64,000 bases of DNA from Sphingomonas sp. (GTDB taxonomy: Bacteria; Pseudomonadota; Alphaproteobacteria; Sphingomonadales; Sphingomonadaceae). The stretch covers positions 8,308 through 72,307 of the forward strand of contig JAICSX010000006.1 of assembly GCA_025936675.1 (NCBI GenBank). The letters are read 5' to 3'. Under the pieces are notes generated by a model, which made no database searches, was not told where the DNA came from, and worked only from the letters and a program-made list of their open reading frames with translations. Below, piece by piece: positions 8,646 through 16,733 of this stretch (position 1 is the first letter of the stretch; each line of letters opens with the position of its first letter). Both the position numbers and the translations under genes were made by a program.

Positions 8646-9224
8646 ATGGAACCGCTCGGCAAGGAATCGCTGCGCCGCGCCGCGCTTGAAACGCGCAAGG
8701 CGTTCGTCCGCACCCTTTCCGATGCTGACCGCGCGATGCTCGAGCACAAGCTCGCCGAGCATCTGACGTCTTTATTCGCGGGCGTCTCGGTCGTTGGAGG
8801 CTATTGCCCGCTGGGTTCGGAGATCAGCCCGCTTCCGGCGACCGAGGAGGCGCGCGCTGTCGGTGCGATCGTCGCTTATCCCTGCTTCGCTAATCCCGCC
8901 AAGCCATTCCGCTTCCAGGCGGGGGACCCGCTCGAACCGGGACCGTTCGGGATCATGCAGCCGGCAAAGCGCCATCCTGTCGTCCAGCCGGACCTGGTGC
9001 TCGTCCCGCTGATCGCGGTCGATGCCAACGGGACGCGGCTCGGTCGCGGCAAGGGGCATTATGACCGCGCCCTCGTCCGCCTCAAGAAGAATGGCGCTCG
9101 TTTGATCGGGGTCGGATGGCCGATCCAGCGACTGCCGGAGACGATCCCGACCGACGAATGGGATATTCCACTCGATGGATACGCGTCGCCCGATGGACTG
9201 GAGCTGTTCCAGCCTCGGCGCTGA
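8646..9224 (+). CDS. 5-formyltetrahydrofolate cyclo-ligase
   Basis: About 192 residues. The family signature is clear in the C-terminal half: LVPLIAVDANGTRLGRGKGHYDRAL, the ATP/folate-binding loop. It converts 5-formyl-THF to 5,10-methenyl-THF using ATP. The open frame extends upstream to 8523, but that would run through the 6S RNA; I chose the ATG at 8646, preceded by GGGG at about 8 bases, with ATG 8634 as an alternative. Placement after the 6S RNA matches the conserved ssrS-ygfA/fau tandem. Confidence 0.9.
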   Translation: MEPLGKESLRRAALETRKAFVRTLSDADRAMLEHKLAEHLTSLFAGVSVVGGYCPLGSEISPLPATEEARAVGAIVAYPCFANPAKPFRFQAGDPLEPGPFGIMQPAKRHPVVQPDLVLVPLIAVDANGTRLGRGKGHYDRALVRLKKNGARLIGVGWPIQRLPETIPTDEWDIPLDGYASPDGLELFQPRR

Positions 9225-9227
9225 TCG

Positions 9228-9602
9228 TCAGAGCGTATAGGGAACGAAGTTGCCGAGGATGCAGGCAGAGCCCGGAAGCCCGCTCGACCGGTCGACGGTC
9301 TTGACCACATCGCCCCGGCAATAGGAACCCGCGGACGGCAAGGTGACGAGGAGGTCGTCACGGTCGATACGGCACTGTCCTAGGTAGTTGGCGAACATGG
9401 TTCTGCCGTTGCCGTAGATCAGCGTGTGGTTATTGTTCTCCGAGACCCTAAGCGACTCACCTTGCCTCAACGAAACGCAAGCCGTGGGAGCGCCCGCCGC
9501 GCGCCCCGCGAGCTCAATCGGCGGTCCCTGCTGGTCGGCGCCCGGCGGCGGTGCCGCACATCCCGCGAGCAATGCCGTAGCGACGAGCATCTTTGGTTTC
9601 AC
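9228..9602 (-). CDS. Hypothetical lipoprotein
   Basis: 124 residues starting with a short lipoprotein signal: charged MKPK, a hydrophobic stretch and a lipobox LLAG-C with the cysteine at residue 15. The mature part contains four further cysteines and TLIYGNGRTMFANYLGQCRID, with no domain I recognise. Presumably anchored in the periplasmic leaflet of the inner or outer membrane. Convergent with the cyclo-ligase gene, with 3 bases between the stops. Function unknown. Confidence 0.75.
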   Translation of the reverse strand: MKPKMLVATALLAGCAAPPPGADQQGPPIELAGRAAGAPTACVSLRQGESLRVSENNNHTLIYGNGRTMFANYLGQCRIDRDDLLVTLPSAGSYCRGDVVKTVDRSSGLPGSACILGNFVPYTL

Positions 9603-9744
9603 GGCCCAACACTACTCCAAATCATCGCGTTTAGAAACGCACGGCCTTGTCTGTTCGTGCCCGGCTTGCCGTAAACGGTTCCAATTTATTCGACATCGCA
9701 TTGGTATGTCCGGACACTTCGCCAGATGAAAACAAAAAAGCCCG

Positions 9745-9788
9745 CGAAGCAGCGGCTCTTTCGTGACCGGAAAGCCACAGCTGCTTCG
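9745..9788 (-). terminator. Hairpin with T-run on the minus strand
   Basis: CGAAGCAGC (9745-9753) and GCTGCTTCG (9780-9788) are exact inverted repeats, and inside them GGCTCTTTC faces GGAAAGCC, making a long stem with a small bulge. On the minus strand the stem is followed, after CGGGC, by six T residues (9734-9739 complement), the layout of an intrinsic terminator. It would stop antisense transcription leaving the receptor gene or insulate the lipoprotein gene; alternatively it is a structured leader on the plus strand. Confidence 0.5.
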
Positions 9789-9880
9789 AAACCCGCACTC
9801 AAGAAGCGACCGGCTCAATTGACTTGAGCACGGCGAAGGAGTTTCAGTTCCGGCAAAAGAGCCAAGCGGACAAATGTTAG

Positions 9881-9894
9881 TGTAACCGGTTACA
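9881..9894. promoter_or_regulatory. LacI-type operator TGTAACCGGTTACA (copy 1)
   Basis: Perfect 14-bp palindrome with a central CG, typical of LacI/GalR-family operators, 28 bases upstream of the TonB receptor start codon and so overlapping the expected promoter or leader. The same 14 bases recur at 19187-19200 beside the lacI gene. Repression of the receptor by that LacI protein is inferred. Confidence 0.8.
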
Positions 9895-9921
9895 TTGCCG
9901 AATTCGAAAGAGGGGACCTGA

Positions 9922-12900
9922 GTGAACAACGCTCTCAACAAGCGCCGGCTGACGTCTGGCATTTCCGCAATCGCAATTGCAGCTTCTCTCGGCTTCGCGA
10001 GCCCTGCCCTGGCGCAAGCTGGCACATCTACCCTCCGTGGTCGGGCACCCGCGGGAACCGAGGTGGTTGCTACCGAAGTGAATACCGGAGCGGTCCGAAC
10101 GACGACCGTCGGTTCGGACGGCAACTATGTCATCGCAGGTCTTCAGGCCGGGAACTATCATGTCACGGCCGGGGGAAAGGCCGCCGACGTCGTTGTCCCC
10201 GTCGCCTCTGAGCAGGTTCAAAACTTCGATACAGCTCCTGCGACCGCCGCGGCGGGCGCGATCGTCGTCACGGGTACGCGGCCGACGTCCGAGGTGCACA
10301 CCTCGCAGGTCAACCAGTTCGTCACGCTGCACGACATTGCCGTGCTTCCGCAGGTCACGCGCAACTTCCTCGAGTTTGCGGATACGGTCCCGGGCATGCA
10401 GTTCCAGGTCGACGCGAACCACAACACTTCATTGCGCGGCGGCGCTCAGCTCGCCTCGGCAGTGAACGTCTACATCGATGGCGTGAGCCAGAAGGACCTG
10501 GTCGGCGGCGGCTCGGGCATCACTGGCAGCGGCGGCCCGACGAAGAATGGCGATCCGGGCAACCCCTTCCCGCAGCTGGCGATCGCCGAATATAAGGTCG
10601 TCACGTCGAACTACAGCGCGGAATATGGCGACGCAGCGAGCTCGATCATCATCGCTCAGACCAAGTCCGGAACCAACAGGTTCCAGGGCGAAGCATTTGG
10701 CACGTTCACCAACCAGGATCTCCGTGCCAAAACGGTAGCTGAGGAGGCGGCCCACAAGCCGAAGGGTAAATCGCCGAGCAAGGAATATGGCGCGGCGTTC
10801 AGCGGCCCCATCATCAAGGACGTCGCCCACTTCTTCGTCACTTGGGAGCATAAGAGCCTATCCGACCCGAGCTCCGTCTTCCCCGGCAGCGGCATATCGC
10901 CGGAGCAGGCAGCTGCATTGCTTCCGGCCGACGTGGCTGCGCAATACGGGCCCGTCACCAATCCGTTCACCGAAAATCTCTATTTCGGAAAACTGGATTT
11001 GGAGCCGGGCATCAACGACCGGATCGAAGCCACCGGAAAACTCCGGACCGAGCACAGCTTGTCGGGCGGCAACGGTCAGGCCGCTGCGTCGACGAGGGCA
11101 CCATACGTCAACAATGACAAGCGCGCAGACATAAGGTGGCAACACAGCGGCAATAACTGGGTGAACCAGATCCTGCTGGCCTATCAGAACACCAACTCGT
11201 CATCTCTCCAGACGTCCGGTCAGGCGACGCCGCGGATCGAATACACTTTCTTCCCGAACGCGGCGAACTCCGCAGGTGGCACGCCGCTTATCCAGGTTGG
11301 AGGGCCGGGGCTCGGTGTAGGCTATATCAACCGCCAACGCGGATGGACGCTGAAGGACGACTTCACATACACTGGTCTGCACCTCGCCGGCGACCATACG
11401 CTAAGGGCGGGCGTCAGCTTCAGCTCGATCAAGCTGAACACGCAGGACACCAGTTCCGACCTCAACAACGCGGTTTATTCCTTCGCCGTGCTGCCTACGG
11501 GCGTCATGCCGACGCCGTTCGAAGTGCAATATCCGGCGCTGACGCCTGGGGTCTCCTCCGCCAACGTCACCACCACGGACAAGCAATATAGCGCCTATGT
11601 CCAGGACGACTGGAACGTTAACCGGCACCTGACTCTCAATCTCGGACTGCGGTGGGACCATGAAGTGGTACCCGCATTCTTGGACTTTAAGACGCCTGAC
11701 TTCATCGTCAATGGCATCAACAGCCCAACCTTCGCGGGAACGACGGAGACTTTCGCCCAGGCCGTGGCGATGGGGTCAGGACCCAATCCGGGTTACAACA
11801 TCTTCGACTATGTCAGCACGGGTCACAACCGAAAGGCGCCGAACAATTTCTCGCCGCGTCTGGGCTTCTCCTATGATATCAACGGCGACAACCGGCACGT
11901 GATCTTCGGCGGCTACGGCCGCGCGTACAACCGCAACCTGTTCTCGATCTTATCGCTGGAAGTGACCAAGATCGCGTTGAACAATAACCCGCAGATCTAC
12001 TTCCCGTCGCCGCAGACACAGGATTCCTTCGGAGCATGCGCCACGCCCGCCGACATCAATCCGGCGAACCACTGCTACGCCTGGAATCCGGCGTATCTGA
12101 CGCCGGAGGGTTTGGCGGGGCTGCAGATCGCGCCGAACTCACGTGAGGCCGACCTCCTCAACAACAAGCTGAAGACTCCTTATTCCGATCAGTTCACCCT
12201 CGGCATGCGCAACAGGATCGGTGACTGGAATACCCAGGCCTCCGTATCGTTGATCAAGAGCTATGACTCGATCATCGGCCGCTTCGGAAATCGATATGCG
12301 AACGGTGCCTACTTCCAGAACGGCTCGCAGTGGGGCGCCCAGGGCATACCGAACGTAGGCACCGCCATCCTGTGGGACAACGGCGGCAAGGATCGTCTCT
12401 TCCAGATCGGTCTGGGAGCGCAAAAGCCGTACACCGTCCAATCGGGCTGGAGCGCGACGATCTCCTACACCTTCTCGGCGGCAAAGCAGAACAATGTCGC
12501 CGGCGGATCGAATCCCTATTCAATCGCGAACAATCAGTATCTCTTCGACCTCCCCTATCCCTCCGACTATCCGATGATCAGGGCGACGGCAGTGCCTCGC
12601 CATCGGCTGGTCGCGACCTACAGCCGCGACATTTTCTGGGGCATTTCGATGGCGAGCAAACTGGAACTGGCAACGCCGCCGGCAGCTGCCCGAATCTACT
12701 GTTGCACGGCAACGTTCAATCAATGGGGCAATCCCCTGCTGTTCCTCAGCAAGGCGCCGGACAAGTTCATCGGCTACAAGGACCTGGATCTCCAGTTCAC
12801 GAAGAACTTTTCCATCGTCCGCCTGGCCGATGCATACGTGCGCGTCGACATTCTGAACGTGTTCAACTGGAAGAATTACGATCCGGGCGCGCTCTACTAC

Positions 12901-13173
12901 ATAGACGGTCCCGAAACCCGGCCGCTTTACGACAAGAATACGTTCACGGGCGTCCCGCTGACGGTAAAGCTGACCGCTGGAATCAGGTTCGGTGAGGCTC
13001 CGCCGCCGCCGCCACCGGTTGCGGAGGCACCGCCTCCGCCTCCACCTCCGCCTGCCCCGGCGCCCGCTACCCAGACGTGCTCCGATGGTTCGGTTATCCT
13101 GGCGACTGCGACGTGCCCAGCTCCTCCGCCTCCACCGCCGCCCCCCGCTCCGGCTCCGGAACGCGGCCAGTAA
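9922..13173 (+). CDS. TonB-dependent receptor with N-terminal carboxypeptidase-regulatory-like domain and Pro-rich tail
   Basis: 1083 residues. Signal peptide about 1-31 ending PALAQA; residues 33-100 form a CarboxypepD_reg-like beta-sandwich (TSTLRGRAPAGTEVVAT, NYVIAGLQAGNYHVT); then a plug domain (GAIVVTGTRP, NVYIDGVSQ) and a long outer-membrane barrel with YVQDDWNVNRHLTLNLGLRWD and a C-terminal strand near residue 1020. This is the Oar/SusC-like class that imports oligosaccharides or other large nutrients with TonB energy. Unusually, after the barrel comes a tail of about 60 residues made of two polyproline runs flanking a TQTCSDGS...TATCP segment with two cysteines. GTG start with GAGGGG upstream. 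Controlled by the 9881 operator; first gene of the glycan locus. Confidence 0.93.
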   Translation: MNNALNKRRLTSGISAIAIAASLGFASPALAQAGTSTLRGRAPAGTEVVATEVNTGAVRTTTVGSDGNYVIAGLQAGNYHVTAGGKAADVVVPVASEQVQNFDTAPATAAAGAIVVTGTRPTSEVHTSQVNQFVTLHDIAVLPQVTRNFLEFADTVPGMQFQVDANHNTSLRGGAQLASAVNVYIDGVSQKDLVGGGSGITGSGGPTKNGDPGNPFPQLAIAEYKVVTSNYSAEYGDAASSIIIAQTKSGTNRFQGEAFGTFTNQDLRAKTVAEEAAHKPKGKSPSKEYGAAFSGPIIKDVAHFFVTWEHKSLSDPSSVFPGSGISPEQAAALLPADVAAQYGPVTNPFTENLYFGKLDLEPGINDRIEATGKLRTEHSLSGGNGQAAASTRAPYVNNDKRADIRWQHSGNNWVNQILLAYQNTNSSSLQTSGQATPRIEYTFFPNAANSAGGTPLIQVGGPGLGVGYINRQRGWTLKDDFTYTGLHLAGDHTLRAGVSFSSIKLNTQDTSSDLNNAVYSFAVLPTGVMPTPFEVQYPALTPGVSSANVTTTDKQYSAYVQDDWNVNRHLTLNLGLRWDHEVVPAFLDFKTPDFIVNGINSPTFAGTTETFAQAVAMGSGPNPGYNIFDYVSTGHNRKAPNNFSPRLGFSYDINGDNRHVIFGGYGRAYNRNLFSILSLEVTKIALNNNPQIYFPSPQTQDSFGACATPADINPANHCYAWNPAYLTPEGLAGLQIAPNSREADLLNNKLKTPYSDQFTLGMRNRIGDWNTQASVSLIKSYDSIIGRFGNRYANGAYFQNGSQWGAQGIPNVGTAILWDNGGKDRLFQIGLGAQKPYTVQSGWSATISYTFSAAKQNNVAGGSNPYSIANNQYLFDLPYPSDYPMIRATAVPRHRLVATYSRDIFWGISMASKLELATPPAAARIYCCTATFNQWGNPLLFLSKAPDKFIGYKDLDLQFTKNFSIVRLADAYVRVDILNVFNWKNYDPGALYYIDGPETRPLYDKNTFTGVPLTVKLTAGIRFGEAPPPPPPVAEAPPPPPPPPAPAPATQTCSDGSVILATATCPAPPPPPPPPAPAPERGQ

Positions 13174-13196
13174 GGCTCGCTACGACAAACAAGCAT

Positions 13197-13224
13197 AAGG
13201 GGCGGCGCACGGGCGTCGCCCCTT
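13197..13224 (+). terminator. Intrinsic terminator after the TonB receptor
   Basis: AAGGGGCGGCG (13197-13207) pairs with CGTCGCCCCTT (13214-13224) around a 6-base loop, with one G-U pair, followed by a modest T-rich stretch (CGTTATTG). It lies 24 bases after the receptor stop, so it would end or attenuate that transcript before the halogenase gene. Confidence 0.7.
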
Positions 13225-13354
13225 CGTTATTGCGCCTGTATCGTCAATTCAGCGCGCTGCCCGAAGTTTACTCCAGAGAAACTGCAAAGATCAGTCCATT
13301 TTCCGGTTTGTTCGGTCGACTGGGCTATATTCTTGTTCGTTCCGATTTTATCGC

Positions 13355-14884
13355 GTGAATATGACACACGCGAGCACGGAACGTCCTGTTCGATCCGTCG
13401 CCATTATCGGCGGCGGGACTGCTGGCTGGATGTGCGCTGCAGCGATCTCTAAGGCATTCGGGCGCCAGATCGATGTCGCCTTGGTCGAATCTGAGGAAAT
13501 CGGCACGATTGGCGTCGGCGAAGCGACGGTTCCCCACCTTGCGGCTTTCAACCGACTCCTCGAGATCGATGAGGCGGAGTTCGTCCGCCAGGTCCAGGGC
13601 ACCTTCAAGTTGGGTATCCAGTTCAACGACTGGAGCAGGCTTGGAGACAGCTACATCCATGGGTTCGGGACGATTGGCCGCGACCTCGGCCTGATGCCGT
13701 TTCACCAATATTGGCTGAAGGCCCGAGCTTTAGGACAAGCTGCAGACATTTCTCATTATTCGCTCAACACGGTCGCCGCGCCGATTGGCAAGTTCATGGC
13801 GCCGCCGGCCGATGCGCCGGCTAATTCGCCATTGGCCGAAATCGCCTATGCCTATCATTTCGATGCCGGGCGATACGCACGCTTCTTGCGTCAACACGCC
13901 GAAGGCCACGGGGCCAAGCGCATTGAAGGCAAGGTTATACGCGTCGATCAGAACGCCGAGAGCGGCTTCGTCGAGAGCGTCACACTTGAAAGCGGCCAGT
14001 CGATCGCCGCTGATCTGTTCCTGGACTGCACCGGCTTTCGGGCGCTGCTGATCGGCGGAACCCTAGGCGTCGGCTTTGATGACTGGTCGCACTGGCTCCC
14101 GTGCGACCGCGCGTTGGTGGCGCCATGTGAGAAAGTCGGGCCGCCGACCCCTTACACCCGCTCAACCGCGCACAAGGCGGGCTGGCAGTTCCGCATCCCT
14201 CTCCAGCACCGGACAGGGAACGGACATATTTACAGCAGTCAGTTCAGCAGCGAGGAGGAAGCGGCCGAAATCCTCCTCGGAACACTCGACGGCCGCGCGC
14301 TTGGCGATCCAAAGCTGCTTAAATTCACGACTGGCAAGCGACGCAAGCTGTGGAACCGAAACGTTATCGCGATCGGGCTTGCTGGAGGCTTTCTCGAGCC
14401 GCTCGAATCCACTGCGATCTATCTCATCCAAGCCGGGATCAATCGGTTGATGGCCTTGTTTCCAACCGCCGATTGCGATCCGGTTCTACAAGACACTTAC
14501 AACGAACAATCGAACTTCGAATATGAGCGGATCCGAGACTTTCTCATTCTGCACTATAATGCCACCGAACGCGACGACACCGAGTTCTGGAATTACGTCA
14601 GAACGATGAGCATTCCTGACGAGCTCAGGTCGAAAATCGAATTGTTCCGAAGCAACGGTCAGTTCTTTCGCGATGGCGAGGAGTTGTTTGGCCTTACGAG
14701 CTGGGTTGAAGTGATGCTCGGGCAGCGCATTTATCCGCGCGCCTATCATCCTGCGGCCGACTGGATCGCAAACGACGATATGCTCGCTCTCGTCAGTCAC
14801 GTTGAACAAGTAGTTGCGTCGAACGTGCAGTTGATGCCGCCGCACGAGGCCTTCATCCAACGCTGTTGTGCCGCAAGTGCCTAA
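13355..14884 (+). CDS. Tryptophan halogenase family flavoprotein
   Basis: 509 residues of the flavin-dependent tryptophan halogenase (PrnA/BrvH-like) family. The FAD-binding IIGGGTAGW is at residues 17-25, followed by GVGEATVPHL. The catalytic lysine is K85 in TFKLGIQF (PrnA K79) and the partner glutamate is E351 in FLEPLESTAIY (PrnA E346). The WxWxIP monooxygenase-blocking motif is altered to W277-Q-F-R-I-P282, with Phe for the second Trp. Family members use FADH2, O2 and halide to halogenate indoles or other aromatics; many marine/soil homologues beside TonB receptors have unknown substrates. GTG 13355 or ATG 13361 start. The 3' end overlaps the GH43 gene by 17 bases. Confidence 0.9.
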   Translation: MNMTHASTERPVRSVAIIGGGTAGWMCAAAISKAFGRQIDVALVESEEIGTIGVGEATVPHLAAFNRLLEIDEAEFVRQVQGTFKLGIQFNDWSRLGDSYIHGFGTIGRDLGLMPFHQYWLKARALGQAADISHYSLNTVAAPIGKFMAPPADAPANSPLAEIAYAYHFDAGRYARFLRQHAEGHGAKRIEGKVIRVDQNAESGFVESVTLESGQSIAADLFLDCTGFRALLIGGTLGVGFDDWSHWLPCDRALVAPCEKVGPPTPYTRSTAHKAGWQFRIPLQHRTGNGHIYSSQFSSEEEAAEILLGTLDGRALGDPKLLKFTTGKRRKLWNRNVIAIGLAGGFLEPLESTAIYLIQAGINRLMALFPTADCDPVLQDTYNEQSNFEYERIRDFLILHYNATERDDTEFWNYVRTMSIPDELRSKIELFRSNGQFFRDGEELFGLTSWVEVMLGQRIYPRAYHPAADWIANDDMLALVSHVEQVVASNVQLMPPHEAFIQRCCAASA

Positions 14885-16733
14885 CAGACGTTCCAGTGGC
14901 GTGCACGTATGTTTCGCGTGGCTTATTGCGGCCGCGATTGGTACGCCAGCTGCCGCTCAGCAACACACCTATGCGAACCCGCTCGACCTCGATTACCGCT
15001 ACAATTTCGAACAGATCAACGACGGCGTCTCGTATCGCACTGGCGCCGACCCGGCGATCGTCAATCACAAGGGCACCTACTACCTCTTCCTGACGCTGGC
15101 CGATGGCTATTGGCGCTCGACGAACCTCATCGACTGGACGTTCGTCACGCCGTCACGCTGGCCGATGCAGAGCATGGTCGCGCCGGCTGCCTGGTCGGAC
15201 GGCACCCGCCTCATCCTCATGCCGGCGATGATGGAGCCCGGAACGATCTTGTCGAGCACCGATCCCAGTAGCGGCAAGCTCGACTTCTGGGTGAGGCGAA
15301 TGCCTCCGATGCCTGGTTCGGTGAACAAGGACCCGGACCAGATGAAGCCCGGCGAAGTGCCGACCGGCCCCTGGGACCCGGCGCTTTTCAAGGACGACGA
15401 CAGCCAGTGGTACCTCTACTGGGGCTCCTCGAATGTCTTCCCGATGTATGGCCAGAAGATCGCCTTCGAAGGCGGCAAGCTCATCTATCAGACGAATCCC
15501 GCGCCGATGCTTTCTCTGCATCCCGACCAGCATGGCTGGGAGCGGTTCGGCCAGGATCATTGCGCCTGCTGGCAACCCGGCAAATCCAGTCCCTCCTACA
15601 TGGAGGGCGCATGGATGACGAAGCACGGCGGCCGCTATTACCTGCAGTACGGAGCGCCAGGCACCGAGTTCAACGTCTATGCGAACGGCGTCTACACCTC
15701 CGACAAGCCGCTAGGGCCCTTCACTTACGCGCCTTACAATCCAGTGGCATACCGCCCCGGCGGTTTCGCCGAAGGCGCTGGGCACGGGTCCACCTTCCAG
15801 GATGATGCCGGCAACTGGTGGAACACGGGCACGAGCTGGATCGGCTACAATTGGGGGATGGAGCGCCGGGTCGTGATGCACCCCGCCAAGTTCTACGCCG
15901 ACGGGCAGATGACGGTGTCGACGCGTTTTGGCGATTTCCCGCATTTCGTCCCGGCTTCCAAGTTCGACGACCCGGACAAGCTGTTCACTGGCTGGATGCT
16001 TCTCTCGTACCGAAAGCCGGTCGCTGCTTCATCGACCCGCAAGGGCTTCGGCACTGCGGCGGTAACCGACGAGGATCCACGGACGTTCTGGGTTGCGTCG
16101 GAGAACCGCCCCGGCGAGACGCTGACCGTTGACTTAGGCAGGCTAGAGACTGTCCAGGCAGTGCAGGTCGACTATGCCGACTACCAGTCGGGCCGCTTTG
16201 GCGACGCGCCGGACATCTACACCGAGTTCGACCTGGAGGCATCAACGGACGGGCAGCACTGGCAGGAAGTCGCGCGCACCGAGCCTCCTCGCCGCGATCG
16301 GCCAAACGCCTACCTTGAGCTCTCCACGCCGGTCCGCGCACGCTTCATCCGTTACGTTCACGGCCATGTCGGCGCATCGAACCTGGCGATCAGCGAAATC
16401 CGTGTCTTCGGAAATGCTGACGGCGCGGCGCCCCGCTTACCGGCTCACGTTTCCGCCGTTCGGCACGCCGATGAGCGCGATGCCACAATCCGATGGGCCA
16501 AGGTGCCGGGCGCGACCGGATACAATATCCGCTTTGGCATCCGACCCGACCGCCTCACCCTCACCTACCAGCTGTGGGCGGACGAGCTCGGCTCGGGACC
16601 AGAGCTGGTCAAGGACCTGCGCTCACTGAACCTTGGTGTTCCCTACTGGGTCGCCATCGAGGCGTTCAACGAAACCGGCGTTTCGAAGCTCAGCCGCGTT
16701 GTGCCGGTCCGCCGGCAAGCCAACCACCGGTAA
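14868..16733 (+). CDS. Glycoside hydrolase family 43 with discoidin (F5/8C) and Fn3-like domains
   Basis: 621 residues. A signal peptide ends near TPAAAQQ. The five-bladed propeller shows GADPAIV with the presumed catalytic base D61, YWRSTNLIDW, GPWDPALFKDDDSQWYLYWG and the acid region YMEGAWMTKHGGRYYLQY. From about residue 395 an F5/8-type C carbohydrate-binding domain follows (VTDEDPRTFW, ETLTVDLG, RFIRYVHGHV), then an Fn3-like module (ATIRWAKVPGATGYNIRFG). GH43 enzymes mainly act on arabinosides, xylosides or galactosides. The GTG start lies inside the halogenase end, suggesting coupled expression; its 3' end overlaps the convergent GH144-like gene by 44 bases. Confidence 0.88.
   Translation: MPQVPNRRSSGVHVCFAWLIAAAIGTPAAAQQHTYANPLDLDYRYNFEQINDGVSYRTGADPAIVNHKGTYYLFLTLADGYWRSTNLIDWTFVTPSRWPMQSMVAPAAWSDGTRLILMPAMMEPGTILSSTDPSSGKLDFWVRRMPPMPGSVNKDPDQMKPGEVPTGPWDPALFKDDDSQWYLYWGSSNVFPMYGQKIAFEGGKLIYQTNPAPMLSLHPDQHGWERFGQDHCACWQPGKSSPSYMEGAWMTKHGGRYYLQYGAPGTEFNVYANGVYTSDKPLGPFTYAPYNPVAYRPGGFAEGAGHGSTFQDDAGNWWNTGTSWIGYNWGMERRVVMHPAKFYADGQMTVSTRFGDFPHFVPASKFDDPDKLFTGWMLLSYRKPVAASSTRKGFGTAAVTDEDPRTFWVASENRPGETLTVDLGRLETVQAVQVDYADYQSGRFGDAPDIYTEFDLEASTDGQHWQEVARTEPPRRDRPNAYLELSTPVRARFIRYVHGHVGASNLAISEIRVFGNADGAAPRLPAHVSAVRHADERDATIRWAKVPGATGYNIRFGIRPDRLTLTYQLWADELGSGPELVKDLRSLNLGVPYWVAIEAFNETGVSKLSRVVPVRRQANHR

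Larger units (their letters stand above)
9603..9921. other. 319-bp intergenic control region of the TonB receptor gene
   Basis: No gene is supported here. It contains a 44-bp imperfect hairpin (9745-9788), a perfect palindromic operator (9881-9894) and the ribosome site GAGGGG (about 9 bases before the GTG at 9922). It separates a divergent lipoprotein gene from the receptor, so it should hold promoters in both directions, but I cannot place -35/-10 boxes with confidence. Confidence 0.7.

Noticed and set aside
13197..13224. Proof that the halogenase and GH43 genes need a separate promoter
   Set aside because: The hairpin is real but its T-run is weak, and read-through from the receptor remains possible. 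I see no clear promoter between 13225 and 13354.
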